From IMG/VR virus record IMGVR_UViG_3300025919_000136, positions 1 through 64,000 of that record: DNA of 64,000 nucleotides; one strand, given 5' to 3'. Below the pieces are notes generated by a model. It saw only the letters and a list, made by a program, of their open reading frames with translations, searched no databases and had not been told where the DNA came from. The stretch comes from a virus. The translations under genes and the position numbers were made by a program. Shown piece by piece: positions 8,722 through 18,111 of this stretch (within the stretch, counting starts at the first letter, position 1; each line of letters begins with the position of its first letter).

Positions 8722-11115
8722 ATGACTGCCACGCCTGCACTACAATTAGAAAACGACTTCATTAGTGGGACTTCTGTTTCGTTCCCTAATGGTACTCCTA
8801 TACCAGGACCTTACCTGAACCAACTATCCAACGACTTGGATACGTTCAGCCAGAGTCTTTGTGCGGCGTTAGGTGCGGGGTTGCTATCTTGGCCGTCCGC
8901 GAACTCCTTCGCGCTGAGCGTTGGCACCGGGGCGAACGTGAACGCGGCAAGCGGTGCGGCCATTGCGTATTCTTCGGCTCACGGGGCTTGGGTGCCGCTA
9001 CGAAGCACTTCAGCCCGCACCAATGCAGTGACTGGTGGCATCCCAGCTGGTACGTGGTTCCTCTTCGCTTCGGCAGGATTCTCTAGCACCCCCACCCTTG
9101 ACTCCGCTCAAAGTGGGTATAATTCAATTGCCTATGGTGCCACAGCAGTCATGGACGGCGGAGTACTACTTGCTAAAGCAGTATCCACCGGCAGTGCCAT
9201 TACCAGTCTTGTGGACATGCGCGACCAGACGCGACTGGTGCCGTGGGATCCCTTCGGCATGGATCCGACCACTACGACAGGCCTCATCTTCGGCACCAAG
9301 AAAGGTGTGACTAAAGATAGTAGCAGTGTATATCACTTGGTAGCTGCCAGCACCAGTACTTTAGCTGCCAGCACCGCGAACCAATTCCTGCAAGTCAACC
9401 CAGCTAACGGAGCGCTGTCCGTCACCACCACGCCCAACAATGCCTACGTGTCGCTATGGAGTTTCGATACTGACGGAGCAAATATCACGCGGGCGGACCG
9501 TCTGTTCCCCGCAGCACAACTTGGCGGGGCTGCCGGAGTGGCTTCCTTCACGGCCACGGCCCCGCTAACCAACACAGGTACCTCTACGGATCCTGTCGTG
9601 GCAATCAGTGCTGGCGGCATTACGGATACCTATACAGGTAACCGTACTATCGACCAGACGCAAGTTCCGGCTACAGATACGGACACGCCTACGAAGTTGC
9701 TAAGTTACTTAGCGAACCGAATCAAGCATATCACCAACAAGGCTAACTGGAAGACGGACGGCGATATCCAGTTGGATGCCGTGGCAACTCACGTAGCTGC
9801 AGCGGCCCCACACTCCGGACACCTGAAGGCGGATGGCACTGTAGCTTCCACTGCTGATCAGAACTTAGGTGGGTTCAAATACACCAACGCGGCGGATGGC
9901 GTGGCAGCTACGGACCTAGCTACAGTGGGACAGATGTCTGCTTTGGCTGGAGGCTACATCCCGGCTCGCGGCGTGAAAGCAGCGGCCACCGGTAACGTCA
10001 ATATTGCTAACCCAGGGACGGCAGTGTTCGACGGCATCACTCTGACCAATCCTGGCGCGGATCGGGTCTTGCTGCCGAATCAAACTACAACCACGGAGAA
10101 TGGGGTCTACATTTGGAATGGGTCTGCGGTCGCCATGACTCGTTCCAGTGACCTTAACTCCAGTGGGGAACTCGTTCCTGGTGTACGTGTTCCAGTAGAA
10201 GCCGGACCTACATACGGACACTATGCGCTATACATATACTCCGCAGGTACGATGGGGACGGATCCCATCCTCTGGCAGGTGGACGCAGGAAGCGTGGGTG
10301 GAGAAGCCAATACTGCTTCCAACCAAGGTTCGGGACAATCTCTCTTCTACCAGAAGAGCGGTATCGATCTACAGTTCTACGGGATTGCTGCGGCAGACAG
10401 TACTATTGCAGTAGCGTTGGACGGCACCAATAAGAACGTGACGGTTGGTGTAAACCAAGCGAACCTGGATGTGGCGAACTTCACCAATCTGGTCGGGCCT
10501 ACGAAGGGTGGAACTGGGCTGAGCGCGTTCGGTATCGGTAGTTTCCTGATTGCCACGGCAGCGAACGTATGGAGTGCACTCGCGGGCAACACCACTACTA
10601 CGCGCAAGCTACTGTTTAGTGTTGGCGTTAGCGGCGTAGCAACCGCGCCTTTTCTGGACACAATCCAGTCTGGTGACCTACCTATCATGGGGGCTAGCGG
10701 TGGGAGCCACGCGCCGGGAGCGGTAGGGGATCCGGGAGCTACTGCTGGAGCTACGCGCTACTGGCGGGAAGATGGTTCTTGGTCGGTCCCCGCAGCAGCC
10801 ACTCCAGGCGTGGTGCCATTGGACGGGTCCGCCAGCCCAATTGCCATCATTCCAGCTAACGGTAATATATTCAAAGCTTCCAGTGCAGCGGACCGAACCT
10901 TGGATGCTCCAGGCTCGATGGCCGAAGGTCAATGGTTCGAGGTATGGTGGAAGAACACGGATAGCTCCAGCCATACCCTGACGTTGAACGCCGCCTATGC
11001 CTTCAGCGCTAATGTCAGCGCACTTCCTACAGTACCCGCTGGCAAGACGCTACTACTGGTGTTCCGCGTGATTGACGGCGTGGCTACTGTGGTAGCAGAT
11101 AACCTGACGATATAA
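8722..11115 (+). CDS. Tail fibre / receptor-binding protein
   Basis: This 797-residue protein has a short N-terminal attachment-like region, then long Ser/Thr/Gly/Ala-rich beta repeats typical of trimeric fibres. Residues about 395-520 match a module common in phage fibres: a line on the shared mean or baseline (N-L-G-G-F-K-Y-T-N-A-A-D-G), then D-R-V-L-L-P-N-Q-T-T-T-T-E-N-G-V-Y. The C-terminus carries a further beta domain. It is followed five bases later by a small fibre-associated gene. Host range is probably set here; this is inferred from family and location. Confidence 0.75.
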   Translation: MTATPALQLENDFISGTSVSFPNGTPIPGPYLNQLSNDLDTFSQSLCAALGAGLLSWPSANSFALSVGTGANVNAASGAAIAYSSAHGAWVPLRSTSARTNAVTGGIPAGTWFLFASAGFSSTPTLDSAQSGYNSIAYGATAVMDGGVLLAKAVSTGSAITSLVDMRDQTRLVPWDPFGMDPTTTTGLIFGTKKGVTKDSSSVYHLVAASTSTLAASTANQFLQVNPANGALSVTTTPNNAYVSLWSFDTDGANITRADRLFPAAQLGGAAGVASFTATAPLTNTGTSTDPVVAISAGGITDTYTGNRTIDQTQVPATDTDTPTKLLSYLANRIKHITNKANWKTDGDIQLDAVATHVAAAAPHSGHLKADGTVASTADQNLGGFKYTNAADGVAATDLATVGQMSALAGGYIPARGVKAAATGNVNIANPGTAVFDGITLTNPGADRVLLPNQTTTTENGVYIWNGSAVAMTRSSDLNSSGELVPGVRVPVEAGPTYGHYALYIYSAGTMGTDPILWQVDAGSVGGEANTASNQGSGQSLFYQKSGIDLQFYGIAAADSTIAVALDGTNKNVTVGVNQANLDVANFTNLVGPTKGGTGLSAFGIGSFLIATAANVWSALAGNTTTTRKLLFSVGVSGVATAPFLDTIQSGDLPIMGASGGSHAPGAVGDPGATAGATRYWREDGSWSVPAAATPGVVPLDGSASPIAIIPANGNIFKASSAADRTLDAPGSMAEGQWFEVWWKNTDSSSHTLTLNAAYAFSANVSALPTVPAGKTLLLVFRVIDGVATVVADNLTI

Positions 11116-11119
11116 GAAT

Positions 11120-11737
11120 ATGTCTAATATACTCGTGTCTGGTGCAGGCTCTGCAGACTACAACGGCACTTACGCGCCTTCTGGTACTCACGGAGGCGTG
11201 CCCATGTATGCGCTGGACGGAACACATGTCCTATACTGCAATGCAGGCACATGGTACCTGGCACCAGATGTGTTCACCGTTTCAGTTGCCTACCACTCGA
11301 CAGTTATATCAACTCCGAACGTGTCGTTAACTGGATGGGTTACTGATTTTGGTACGGCTCCTGTACCAATACTTACAGGGGACATTACCCCAGCTGCTCC
11401 AACCCTATTCCCATTCCACACTCCGGGACCACAACCATCAATCACCATTGACACTCCAGCACAGCCATCTGGTGCGGATACATACTGCGATATCCAATAC
11501 TCCGACGATGGCGGCAGTACCTGGCACGACTGGGACACAGCAAACGTTCCGTGGTCCGGGTCGCGGACCTATAACTGGCCTTCTCCGGTTCCGCTGGTGC
11601 CAGGCGCGACCTATCAGTTTCGTTGTGTAGCCTACACCACCTACCACAGTGCTGGTTCTACTCCTGGAACTGCAGCCTCTTGTACCCTTCTCGGACCCAT
11701 TCAAACCGGTGGCGCAGGATTCTTCTTCGGCCCCTAA
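11120..11737 (+). CDS. Small fibre-associated protein with fibronectin-like domain
   Basis: This 205-residue protein is the last + gene of the late module. Residues about 115-195 look like a fibronectin III or Ig-like domain (S-D-D-G-G-S-T-W-H-D-W, then T-Y-Q-F-R-C-V-A-Y). Such proteins are often fibre tips or fibre chaperones. It starts four bases after the fibre stop, suggesting translational coupling. A repeat-based hairpin follows its stop. Confidence 0.6.
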   Translation: MSNILVSGAGSADYNGTYAPSGTHGGVPMYALDGTHVLYCNAGTWYLAPDVFTVSVAYHSTVISTPNVSLTGWVTDFGTAPVPILTGDITPAAPTLFPFHTPGPQPSITIDTPAQPSGADTYCDIQYSDDGGSTWHDWDTANVPWSGSRTYNWPSPVPLVPGATYQFRCVAYTTYHSAGSTPGTAASCTLLGPIQTGGAGFFFGP

Positions 11738-11764
11738 CTGTTCGCTATATACCAATTACTAAGT

Positions 11765-11818
11765 GCGGAGCACTCTCTCCAGAAAAACGGCCCCATCTTC
11801 TGGACAGGATGCTCCGCG
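11765..11818. repeat. Inverted R pair ending the late tail module
   Basis: Copies at 11765-11792 (+) and about 11792-11818 (-) form a potential hairpin whose outer arms GCGGAGCA and TGCTCCGC pair perfectly. It lies 27 bases after the last late gene, in the convergent region facing the minus-strand genes, the natural place for a terminator. Confidence 0.8.
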
Positions 11819-12011
11819 GTCCGTAAATAGTAGTAGTATGGGTGTATAGCGGGTGGTGTTGGTTGCTCCGTTCGGCTGTAGCCCGCTTGGGCCGACGGCT
11901 GGCGGCTTGCGCAAAACCGGCGAGCCCACTGGGGCGGTTGGGCGGAAACTCGGCGGTTTTGGAAGGCGAAGCGACACGGAGAACAGAAGCGAAAGTAGTC
12001 TTCGGGCCATT
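11819..12011. other. Convergent intergenic region
   Basis: About 190 bases separate the + tail module from the - replication genes. The stretch is GC-rich with no credible ORF. At its right edge, CGGGCC (12003-12008) pairs with GGCCCG (12016-12021) around the stop of the next gene, a possible bidirectional terminator stem without a T-run. Confidence 0.5.
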
Positions 12012-12221
12012 CTACGGCCCGCTGAGGTAGGGGCGGTTAGCAGGTTCCAATAAACGCAGATCTTCCTCGGGGAAGCGAACCTTCCACTCCAGGTTGTATC
12101 CGGCTAGGAGGACCGTTAGTCCGCTATGCTCCCCTAGTAGGGCTATGACTTCTCCGACATCTCCGTGGACCTCAGAGTGATCCAGCACCTGCACCATATC
12201 TCCAACTTCGAATTTCTTCAT
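12012..12221 (-). CDS. Small SH3/KOW-like protein
   Basis: This 69-residue protein starts with an ATG overlapping the primase TGA (ATGA). The N-terminal half, K-F-E-V-G-D-M-V-Q-V followed by H-G-D-V-G-E-V, resembles small beta-barrel KOW or SH3-like folds. No catalytic residues are seen. Its tight coupling to the primase-helicase suggests a replication accessory role, but that is guesswork. Confidence 0.65.
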   Translation of the reverse strand: MKKFEVGDMVQVLDHSEVHGDVGEVIALLGEHSGLTVLLAGYNLEWKVRFPEEDLRLLEPANRPYLSGP

Positions 12222-14341
12222 TCAGCCCTCCGAACCTTCACGCGCCTAATACTAGGCTTAGTTGGTGGGGTGACCTTCTTCAGCCCAGCCGCTTCCCACA
12301 GATTTGCCACATGATCCGTGGCACCATACAAGTAACGCGGAGCGCCCCGCCCAAACGGATTCTCCGTTCGTGTCTTGGTGACGGCTCCCAGCAAGTAGAG
12401 ATCCTCTAGTTGGTCGCGCAGAGTCGTCAATGGGATATCCAACTTCTCGCACAGTGGTTCAATGAAGAAGTCTCCATCGTTACAAAAAGCTGCCACAGCT
12501 TCTAGGTTGAATCCTACGCAAGTATCCAGTGCTACCCGGCTCACTATGGCGTAGTTGTCCTCGTCCAGTTTGGGCACGTGGGATAGGAGCGACAGTCCGT
12601 AGGTCAACTTGGTAAGCTGCTTGCCAATGCGGGTACCCATCTCGTGCTGGGGACGGTACTGCAACTTCTCTTGCCCTCCCGACCACGCTCGGTTCACGTT
12701 AGCGCGAAGGATGCCGACCAGCGAAGCTAAAGCGACGATCTTCGTGATGAGCCACTCAGGCATCGTTGGCAGAGAGTATGGATCGATCTTGACTTCAACG
12801 AACCGCTGGACGATTTCGTGCAGTCCTTCGCGCATGCCAATCTCGTGACCTACGTTGCCAATGGCCGTGCGAATGGCCGCGTCCGCGTTGGGATTGTGTC
12901 CAACTCCCTTGACCAAGTGGAACATCAAGAACCGCTCGCCTAGGGCTGCGGTTCGCTCACCGAACACGGCATGAGTGACGCCGCTGATCATGTTGAATTG
13001 AACTTCATAGTTGCGCACCAATCCGTTCCCATAGTGCTTGGTGACAGAACCGTCGTAGGCACCGCGTAGGGTGCCGTAGATTTCGTCACGTTGGGTGGAG
13101 GGGAGGTTCAGGATCTCGGTGAAGTCCTTCAGTACGAAGGTCTTCTTGTTCAGCTTAGGTAGCAAGGATGGATCACCACCACCCCGCGTGGCAAATCCCG
13201 AAACCAAACTATGTGCCGTTAAGGTACTAGCGAAGTAGCACGACGGGCAACCACTAAGGGGCATCAGGAGTTCCGTTTTCGCGGTTCCTGGAGGGGATAC
13301 GATATGCATCCAGAGCGGATCACCACCAATCTGGTTCGAGAGTACCACCGCGAAGATTAGCTTGAGCCCCGTCACCATATCGTCCGACATCTTCAAGTGC
13401 TGACGGAACACAGCCAGGACTTCCTCGAAGGTTGGACGATCCGTGGAGTCTGGAGGCGGAAGCGATTCTATGTGGGCAGCTTGCTCCGCCTGTTCGTTTA
13501 TGTCGGCTTCGGAAACGTAGGTGGTTACTAGGGACTGCAATTCTTCGTAAGTGCCACCAGCAACCACGAAGTCCCGGACATCAAACTTGTTAGGTAGTGA
13601 CTCAGGCCACTTGAGGTGCAGAAACTGAGTGGCATGTCCGGCCAACTTGCCCGACAATCTATCAGTGCCTTTTACTCCACCCAAGTCATGGTCGTAGCAG
13701 CAGATGACGGTCCGCCCCGACACATACTCCGACCAGCGCTCCTTCCATACTCCCGCTCCAGGGACTCCTATCACGCAGCCAACTTCGTTGGCTGTCTCCA
13801 GAAGATGGCGCAACGCGATGGCATCCCATTCGCCCTCGCAAATATATACTGGTTCGCAGGATTTTTCTAGATCCAGCAGGGCAGATAGGTTCCATATAGA
13901 GAGTTCCAGTCCCCAAATGGATTCTAGCTTGAAATCTTCACCGCACCTGCGGAAGTTAACAATCTTGCCGTGGCCATTGTAGATTGGGATGTACCAATGG
14001 ACCCCATCGTGGACGACTCCGGTTTGTTGTAGGACTTGAGGCGGTAGGTGGCGGCTAGCAGCCAGTTCGGCTAGCCATTCGGGTATTGGAGTGGTAATGG
14101 GTAGGTGGTACATTTTGTACCACTCCGCTAAGAATGTATAGGTATTACCGTTCAACCCACAGGAGCCAGCCTTGCAATCCCACTGGCCCGTTGCGGCGTT
14201 GATGTACAGCTTCTTGCGTCCTCCACAAAAGAGGCAGTCGCCGTAGTATTCGTCTCCCGCATGATTGTCCGCGTGATATTCGAAGCCTAATGCGATGAAC
14301 GGTCTAAGTTTGGGAGGAACTTCGGATGAGCTCCTCGCCAT
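12218..14341 (-). CDS. DNA primase-helicase
   Basis: The ATG at 14341 overlaps the upstream TAA (TAATG), giving 707 residues. The N-terminus has a CHC2-like zinc motif (C-L-F-C-G, then C-K-A-G-S-C). A TOPRIM domain follows at about residues 155-265 (C-E-G-E-W-D-A-I-A-L and Y-D-H-D-L-G). The C-terminal half is an AAA-type motor with Walker A P-P-G-T-A-K-T near residue 355, closer in look to MCM-type loops than to DnaB or T7 gp4, and a winged-helix-like end. It probably primes and unwinds DNA for the PolA enzyme encoded upstream. Partial R copy at 13790. Confidence 0.85.
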   Translation of the reverse strand: MARSSSEVPPKLRPFIALGFEYHADNHAGDEYYGDCLFCGGRKKLYINAATGQWDCKAGSCGLNGNTYTFLAEWYKMYHLPITTPIPEWLAELAASRHLPPQVLQQTGVVHDGVHWYIPIYNGHGKIVNFRRCGEDFKLESIWGLELSIWNLSALLDLEKSCEPVYICEGEWDAIALRHLLETANEVGCVIGVPGAGVWKERWSEYVSGRTVICCYDHDLGGVKGTDRLSGKLAGHATQFLHLKWPESLPNKFDVRDFVVAGGTYEELQSLVTTYVSEADINEQAEQAAHIESLPPPDSTDRPTFEEVLAVFRQHLKMSDDMVTGLKLIFAVVLSNQIGGDPLWMHIVSPPGTAKTELLMPLSGCPSCYFASTLTAHSLVSGFATRGGGDPSLLPKLNKKTFVLKDFTEILNLPSTQRDEIYGTLRGAYDGSVTKHYGNGLVRNYEVQFNMISGVTHAVFGERTAALGERFLMFHLVKGVGHNPNADAAIRTAIGNVGHEIGMREGLHEIVQRFVEVKIDPYSLPTMPEWLITKIVALASLVGILRANVNRAWSGGQEKLQYRPQHEMGTRIGKQLTKLTYGLSLLSHVPKLDEDNYAIVSRVALDTCVGFNLEAVAAFCNDGDFFIEPLCEKLDIPLTTLRDQLEDLYLLGAVTKTRTENPFGRGAPRYLYGATDHVANLWEAAGLKKVTPPTKPSIRRVKVRRAE
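13790..13812 (+). repeat. Partial R copy inside the primase gene
   Basis: TCTCCAGAAGATGG matches the right half of the repeat; the left half is poor. It falls in the TOPRIM region (H-L-L-E-T-A-N-E), so it may be chance. Confidence 0.35.
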
Positions 14342-15324
14342 TAGATAGTTGCTCCCTCCAGAAGTAAGCCACACTCGCGCAACTTATCCAGCAGATAGCT
14401 TCCCATGCAGTCGTCCACTAACTTCATGGTGGTGCCGAGTTCGTCGTAGGAGGAAATCCACGAAGGCTTGAGTGGTTCAGGGAAGTACTGCTTCGCCCCT
14501 TCAATCCAGCCTTCGCGGATCCACCGGCCAAGTTGCTCAGCAGTGGGACGGTCCCTCATAGCTAGTTGGGCAAGGTCCGGCAGGGTTAGCCCGGTGTTCT
14601 TCTGGACCTGAACCACACGATCATCCCAGAGGGATTGCATGCGGAAGTCCTTTACGTTCGTCACCGGCAATTCCAAGCCAATGTGCTTCTCGCACCACTT
14701 CTCCACTACGTCTCGAGCCTTGGAAGCATCCCTCGTGGGGTCGTCGCGGACAGATACCCGACTAGTAAAGATGCGCACGTCGTGGCCGTTGTAGAGCCAT
14801 TCGCGGACACGATCTACCATAAGCGGGATCGGTTCGCCAATGTGGTTGATCCCCTTCCAAGCGTCATACTCGGCCAAGGTACCGTCCAAGTCCACTCCAA
14901 TCCAACCATGACGCTTAACCATCTCTCCCAGAAAAACGGACACCCCACTTCCACCGAATGTGGAAGCGTGGGCGGCGTTGGTTGGGTGTGTAGTGTCAGG
15001 AGTACCTGCCATCCACAAATAAATGTCCTTGGCCCCTTCATACATGCGAAGGTAGCTACAAAACTTCGCTAGCTCTAGGCTAGGGCGGACTATATTTTCT
15101 GGCTGGAGGAAGTATTCCTGTCTGAGCGCGAACATCTTCGCGGTGCCTGCGGGCGTCCACATCAACATCTGGTGCATGCGATCCGAACGGACCTTGCGAA
15201 TGGCGAATAGGCAGCCATCATACTGCCCAACGCCACTGGTAATTTGGAAGCGGTGATCGGCTTCCTCGAGTTGGATGCCTTTTGGCTGTGGGGCTGGTTG
15301 CGGGACTTCAGTTGTCTGACACAT
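14341..15324 (-). CDS. HAD-superfamily protein with N-terminal domain of unknown function
   Basis: This 327-residue protein contains a HAD phosphohydrolase core: D-L-D-G-T (about residues 143-147), I-F-T-S-R (motif II) and W-D-D-R (motif IV). The nucleophile and acid aspartates are present. The first 130 residues and the last 80 match nothing I recognise. Phage HAD proteins include nucleotide phosphatases and polynucleotide 3'-phosphatases. Overlap with the primase start (TAATG) puts it in the replication operon. An R copy at 14919-14941 is translated just before the HAD motif (V-F-L-G-E-M-V). Confidence 0.7.
   Translation of the reverse strand: MCQTTEVPQPAPQPKGIQLEEADHRFQITSGVGQYDGCLFAIRKVRSDRMHQMLMWTPAGTAKMFALRQEYFLQPENIVRPSLELAKFCSYLRMYEGAKDIYLWMAGTPDTTHPTNAAHASTFGGSGVSVFLGEMVKRHGWIGVDLDGTLAEYDAWKGINHIGEPIPLMVDRVREWLYNGHDVRIFTSRVSVRDDPTRDASKARDVVEKWCEKHIGLELPVTNVKDFRMQSLWDDRVVQVQKNTGLTLPDLAQLAMRDRPTAEQLGRWIREGWIEGAKQYFPEPLKPSWISSYDELGTTMKLVDDCMGSYLLDKLRECGLLLEGATI
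14919..14941 (+). repeat. R copy within the HAD gene
   Basis: CATCTCTCCCAGAAAAACGG matches the core with an AAAAAC variant, also seen at 11781 and 5466. It sits at the junction between the unknown N-terminal domain and the HAD core. Confidence 0.6.
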
Positions 15325-15339
15325 AAATATAGACTCCTT

Positions 15340-15573
15340 CTACGGCTTTGAACTGCTTTTCTGCTTCATCCATCTACGCTTCTGTCCGGTGCTCCGCTCG
15401 TTGCGACGGGCACGGAATTCTACATTTCCATCTACTATCCGGAACTCAAACTCGTGGACCAGCCCACAGTCGCAACACGAAATCTTGTGAACTGGAGCGT
15501 CGGGTCTAATCCAATAGGTCCAGTTCCCGTCGCCTTTCTCCCCGTCAACGTGCTGTATGTATGGCTTAGACAT
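15340..15573 (-). CDS. Small zinc-ribbon-like protein
   Basis: This 77-residue protein starts at an ATG inside the last codons of the polymerase gene. C-C-D-C-G near residue 34 is a half zinc knuckle, and the C-terminus is very basic (R-A-R-R-N-E-R, then Q-K-R-R-W-M-K-Q-K). It may bind nucleic acid. It lies between PolA and the HAD gene in a tightly packed replication cluster. Confidence 0.65.
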   Translation of the reverse strand: MSKPYIQHVDGEKGDGNWTYWIRPDAPVHKISCCDCGLVHEFEFRIVDGNVEFRARRNERSTGQKRRWMKQKSSSKP

Positions 15574-17719
15574 CAATCGCTACCTTCTCATCCCAGGACG
15601 ACACACACCGTTTGAACTCAACCGGCATGGGCACATCAATACGGCCTTCGTTGTCGGACATGATGTCAATCATGCCGCGAACCAGCCACTTGTATGCGTC
15701 CCGTTGGTGTACCTCGAAGATGATTTCGTCATGCACGGGCATGACAACGTAGGCCCTAGCCCCAACCTCCTTGAAGTACTTCTCGCAGCGGATCATGGAA
15801 TCCTTCACCATGCACGCTGCAGTGGATTGGATCATGTAGTTGACGGCCTTGTAGGGCTTGTCTTCCTCGATGTGAACCTTGCGGCCATACGGGTTCACGA
15901 TATACCCATCCCGCGACGCTTGCTTGATGAGCATATCCATATACTGCCGCATCTCTGGGAGCGCTCCGCTCAGTTCGCGCAGGAACTGGGTGGCTTCCTG
16001 GAGCGAACAGTAGAGCAGTTCCGTAATGGTGCTAGGGCCACCACCATAGATCATGGCAAACATGATAACTTTGGCCCGCCCACGGCTGTTACTCTTGCCG
16101 ACGGACTTCTCTGCCTTCACGATATCATATCCGTGTCGTGCCAGAAAATGGTCCGCCAACTCCTGGGAGCGTTGGGAGTAGAAGCCATAGGTCATAGCTG
16201 CTTTGGAGTTCCACTCATACTCCTGCCAGAGAGCGGCCACTTCTGGGGATGATGGTTCGTTGCGGCCCAAGTCCAGCGCGTATGAAGCGGCCTTCAATGC
16301 AGAGGGATTGTTGCGTCCACCCCATGCCTTATTCGCGCAAGCGGAGTTGGGGTCCCTACCAGCGGATATCTCTTGCAGTAGGAAGGGGATTTGGCCTATT
16401 GCGGCAAATAAGCGAAGTTCTTGTTGCGAATAGTCTCCGGTGTACCAGATGTGATTTGCACGAGGACCAAATGGAATGCGGGGGCGATAAGACCCTATAT
16501 TTGCATGGGCGGTGCGAGGGTTACCAACCTGCATCATGTTAGGGCTATTTGCGCTTAATCTAAATGTCGTGGTTCCGCACTGGTTCACCGAAGGGTGGAC
16601 ACACATACCTCCTGGTGCCAACGGATCCGGCAGCATGAGTTCGAGGTACTTATCGAAGAACAGTTTAATGGCTTGCTCCGCAGCCCGGTAGCCTACAAGC
16701 TCCAACACAAACGGCTCCGTCATCAGTTCGCGGAGCGCATTCTTGTCGGTGGAGTATTCGCCGCTATCCGACGTCCGCGTGGTCGTCAGGCCAAGTCCGC
16801 CTTGTTCGGGCGCATTGTATAACAAGCGGCGAAGTTGGAGCGGGGAGTTGGGGTTGAATTCCAACGAAGTGGCGTCCGCTCCAGCAACGTATGCATCGGG
16901 ATTGTGTGGCCGTAGACCTTTCTCCGCAATCATGCCGAGCATAGACTGGTGGTGCTTGTTCAGCGCAGTAAGTGCCTTATCGTGCTCTTCCTTGACCTTA
17001 GTGGGGTCCAGACGCATACCTCGACGTTCCAACTTCACCATGATCGGCCACAGTTCTCGCTCTGCTTCGTACCCGGCACTAAGGACTTCGTCGTTGTCGA
17101 ACTTCTCCTGGTAGTACAGATGCAGCCCCATGGTGCGGAAGGTATCCATGCGACAGTACTTCTCGCAGCCTTCGGAATCCAGATCGAAACACTTAGGGAG
17201 CCAATAGTCTTGCTCCGCCACTTCGCCGAGTTTGATGAGTGGGCGGTTAGCTTTGGCCGCTACTCGGTTCAACGACTGGCAATGCCGTCGCCACTTCTTG
17301 ACTTCCTCGCGGAGCGTGGATTCGTCATCAATGGGGATGCCGAGATACTTACGGGCAAGTGCCTTCAAGCCGTAGGTATACTCCAGGTTATATGCCACGC
17401 GGGCCTCGATGTGGGTATCGTGGATTGGCCCGGCCATGGGGATACCCAGCGTCTCCAGCATGAAGCAGTCGAACTTGGCGTTATGGAAGATTTTGGGTAG
17501 GTCCTCGCGCGAACAGAGTTCGCGCAGCCACTCAATATCCTCCTCCACCACTTCCGGTTCCCTAGTATATGGATCCACGCCCCACTCGACGTAGGCCGTG
17601 TTGCCATCCTGATCACACAGTCCCACAGCGAACGGTTTGTCGCCATGCCAATGCATAATTCCGGTTGTCTCACAGTCTATAGCGACGGCCTCGGTTGGGT
17701 TGAACTTACCTATGTCCAT
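15566..17719 (-). CDS. polA-like: Family A DNA polymerase with 3'-5' exonuclease
   Basis: This 717-residue protein has the exonuclease I motif D-C-E-T-T-G at about residues 19-24 and F-D-C downstream. The polymerase domain shows motif A D-Y-S-Q-Q-E-L-R (near 430), motif B R-x2-A-K-V-I-M-F-A-M-I-Y-G (near 548) and motif C V-H-D-E (near 660). It is T7/Pol I-like without a 5' nuclease domain. In motif A the usual Ile of S-Q-I-E-L-R is Gln, and motif B has A instead of G after the Phe; both may tune nucleotide choice. It is the likely replicative polymerase. A degenerate R copy lies at 15947-15972. Confidence 0.93.
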   Translation of the reverse strand: MDIGKFNPTEAVAIDCETTGIMHWHGDKPFAVGLCDQDGNTAYVEWGVDPYTREPEVVEEDIEWLRELCSREDLPKIFHNAKFDCFMLETLGIPMAGPIHDTHIEARVAYNLEYTYGLKALARKYLGIPIDDESTLREEVKKWRRHCQSLNRVAAKANRPLIKLGEVAEQDYWLPKCFDLDSEGCEKYCRMDTFRTMGLHLYYQEKFDNDEVLSAGYEAERELWPIMVKLERRGMRLDPTKVKEEHDKALTALNKHHQSMLGMIAEKGLRPHNPDAYVAGADATSLEFNPNSPLQLRRLLYNAPEQGGLGLTTTRTSDSGEYSTDKNALRELMTEPFVLELVGYRAAEQAIKLFFDKYLELMLPDPLAPGGMCVHPSVNQCGTTTFRLSANSPNMMQVGNPRTAHANIGSYRPRIPFGPRANHIWYTGDYSQQELRLFAAIGQIPFLLQEISAGRDPNSACANKAWGGRNNPSALKAASYALDLGRNEPSSPEVAALWQEYEWNSKAAMTYGFYSQRSQELADHFLARHGYDIVKAEKSVGKSNSRGRAKVIMFAMIYGGGPSTITELLYCSLQEATQFLRELSGALPEMRQYMDMLIKQASRDGYIVNPYGRKVHIEEDKPYKAVNYMIQSTAACMVKDSMIRCEKYFKEVGARAYVVMPVHDEIIFEVHQRDAYKWLVRGMIDIMSDNEGRIDVPMPVEFKRCVSSWDEKVAIDV
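15947..15972 (-). repeat. Degenerate R copy within the polymerase gene
   Basis: CATCTCTGGGAGCGCTCCGC matches the reversed repeat with a short deletion. It encodes L-S-G-A-L-P-E-M-R in the polymerase domain, a segment that may also be natural sequence. Confidence 0.45.
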
Positions 17720-17743
17720 GGTTTACCAATGCCATTGCGGAGC

Positions 17744-17794
17744 GCGGAGATCTCTGCCAGAATACGGCCCCATCTTCTGGACAGAGTCTCTGCC
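17744..17794. repeat. Inverted R pair between two minus genes
   Basis: Plus copy 17744-17769 and minus copy 17770-17794 abut; CCAGAA and TTCTGG form the inner stem. The pair fills the gap between the stop of the 105-residue gene and the polymerase start, so it would lie in the polymerase leader or end the upstream transcript. Confidence 0.8.
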
Positions 17795-18111
17795 TATAGT
17801 TCCCAGAACTTGTCGTACAATGCTAGTGTGCTCGCCCGTTCGTCGAGCGACATAGCCCGAAGTAGGTTAATACAGCGCTGGCACACATCGGCAAGGTGAG
17901 TGGATTCGCTTGGATCGGTTCGCGCTAGGTTTACTTGCTGCTGGCAGAAGTCTAGGTGCTCGTCTTCAAGGTTCCAGTCATCGATTACGATATGCAGGTG
18001 GCCACCAGTACTGTGCAGCTTGTATACCTCAGCGATCGCGGTGGCCGCCTGGTATACTAACGTAGATTGTATGGTTGGCGATCCATACTCCTGCCAGCAA
18101 CCATAGCACAT
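17794..18111 (-). CDS. Hypothetical Cys-containing protein
   Basis: The ATG at 18111 overlaps the SDR stop (TAATG), giving 105 residues. C-Y-G-C near the start and C-x2-C (C-Q-R-C) near residue 77 could bind a metal. The rest is acidic and helical. No family was recognised. Tight coupling to the SDR gene suggests joint expression with the nucleotide-metabolism block. Confidence 0.7.
   Translation of the reverse strand: MCYGCWQEYGSPTIQSTLVYQAATAIAEVYKLHSTGGHLHIVIDDWNLEDEHLDFCQQQVNLARTDPSESTHLADVCQRCINLLRAMSLDERASTLALYDKFWEL

Noticed and set aside
10341-10368. R-like stretch TCTCTTCTACCAGAAGAG in the fibre gene
   Set aside because: It needs a five-base insertion to align and encodes an ordinary fibre motif (S-L-F-Y-Q-K-S-G).
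15557-16252. 231-residue + strand ORF within the polymerase gene
   Set aside because: It is antisense to conserved PolA motifs and has no independent support.
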